Positions 5,735 to 5,991 of a stretch of DNA of 5,991 nucleotides are shown here, piece by piece. The translations under genes were made by a program, and so were the position numbers. The notes beneath the pieces were generated by a model that saw only the letters and a program-made list of their open reading frames with translations, had not been told where the DNA came from and ran no database searches. Positions within the stretch are counted from its first letter, which is position 1. Every line of letters begins with the position of its first letter. Source of the stretch: Bacteroidales bacterium (GTDB lineage: Bacteria; Bacteroidota; Bacteroidia; Bacteroidales; VadinHA17); assembly GCA_022615595.1 (NCBI GenBank), contig JAKEGI010000191.1, forward strand, positions 1 to 5,991, given 5' to 3'.

Positions 5735-5768
5735 AAAAAAGCAGCGACACCCGTTCAGGGCGTCGCTG
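5735..5768 (-). terminator. Intrinsic terminator after the PG0541-like gene
   Basis: On the minus strand CAGCGAC (5768-5762) pairs with GTCGCTG (5748-5742); after one mismatch CCC and GGG extend the stem around a five-base loop (5753-5757). One base later comes TTTTTT (5740-5735). The hairpin begins 20 bases after the stop codon of the upstream gene. It separates that transcript from the lipoprotein/sigma operon. Confidence 0.88.
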
Positions 5769-5787
5769 TGACATATTCACCGGGACT

Positions 5788-5991
5788 TCAGACCGTTTGT
5801 TCTATCGCCCAGACAAATGCCCTGATGCCAACCTCTTCGTTGATGGCATCAATACGCCTGACAGCCTCAAGCAGAGGAGAGACCTTTTCCGGTTCGACGA
5901 AGGTCAAAACAACACCGTTTATCTCGGGCCATGTGTGCGTTCCAAGATGAGGCACACCGGTCTTTGATCCTGAACCCTCTACATTGTCCCA
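5788..5991 (-). CDS. PG0541-like transporter-associated protein, C-terminal part
   Basis: The frame is open from the right edge to the TGA at 5788-5790, giving the last 67 residues of a protein whose start lies outside the window. Recognisable features are GVPHLGTHTWPEINGVVLTF (12-31), then VEPEKVSPLLEAVRRID (32-48) and a C-terminal VGIRAFVWAIEQTV (54-67). This matches my recollection of the roughly 100-residue PG0541 family, small PII-like proteins encoded beside RND-type efflux pumps in Bacteroidota; the beta-alpha-beta run fits that fold. About one third of the protein is missing. They are thought to modulate or sense the state of the transporter, but a ligand is not evident here. An intrinsic terminator follows directly, so this is the last gene of its operon. 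I identify the family by memory of its motifs, not by a search. Confidence 0.75.
   Translation of the reverse strand, partial: WDNVEGSGSKTGVPHLGTHTWPEINGVVLTFVEPEKVSPLLEAVRRIDAINEEVGIRAFVWAIEQTV

Overview
The window looks like a Bacteroidota chromosome, probably Bacteroidales; genus cannot be read from it. The reasons are a partial gene of the PG0541 (PII-like, transporter-associated) type, a TAnnTTTG-type -7 promoter element, mostly weak or absent Shine-Dalgarno sequences, and a sigma / heavy-metal-sensor pair of a kind common in this phylum. All genes supported here lie on the minus strand, so the biological order runs from right to left.

Right end (5991 to about 5688): the last 67 codons of a PG0541-like protein, then a good intrinsic terminator and a second strong hairpin. 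In Porphyromonas this protein is encoded next to an RND efflux pump, so an efflux operon probably lies just beyond the right edge (inference). A 226-bp intergenic region follows, with a candidate Bacteroidota promoter and an 8-bp perfect inverted repeat around the expected transcription start.

Middle (5561 to 3515): a small probable lipoprotein of unknown function, an ECF-type RNA polymerase sigma factor, a membrane-anchored CpxP/CnrX-like periplasmic sensor overlapping the sigma gene by ATGA, and a 111-residue single-span membrane protein. The sigma / sensor / short single-span set matches the architecture of the CnrYXH metal-responsive system. The last protein is therefore a candidate anti-sigma factor, although no sequence homology to CnrY can be shown here.

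Left part (3487 to 1): a 644-residue polytopic iron-sulfur protein of the NapH/NosR/CcoG type, carrying a long probable periplasmic C-terminal region that begins with a degenerate HMA-like (metallochaperone-fold) domain. It is followed by an ABC ATPase and an ABC-2-type permease that runs off the left edge. The junction between the iron-sulfur gene and the ATPase gene contains a four-copy heptanucleotide repeat that includes the stop codon.

Working model (inference): an envelope-stress or metal-responsive sigma circuit controls a transmembrane electron-transfer protein, which may reduce a periplasmic metal or thiol, together with an ABC transporter. The CcoG cupric-reductase precedent and the HMA-like fold suggest copper or another soft metal, but nothing in the sequence fixes the substrate.
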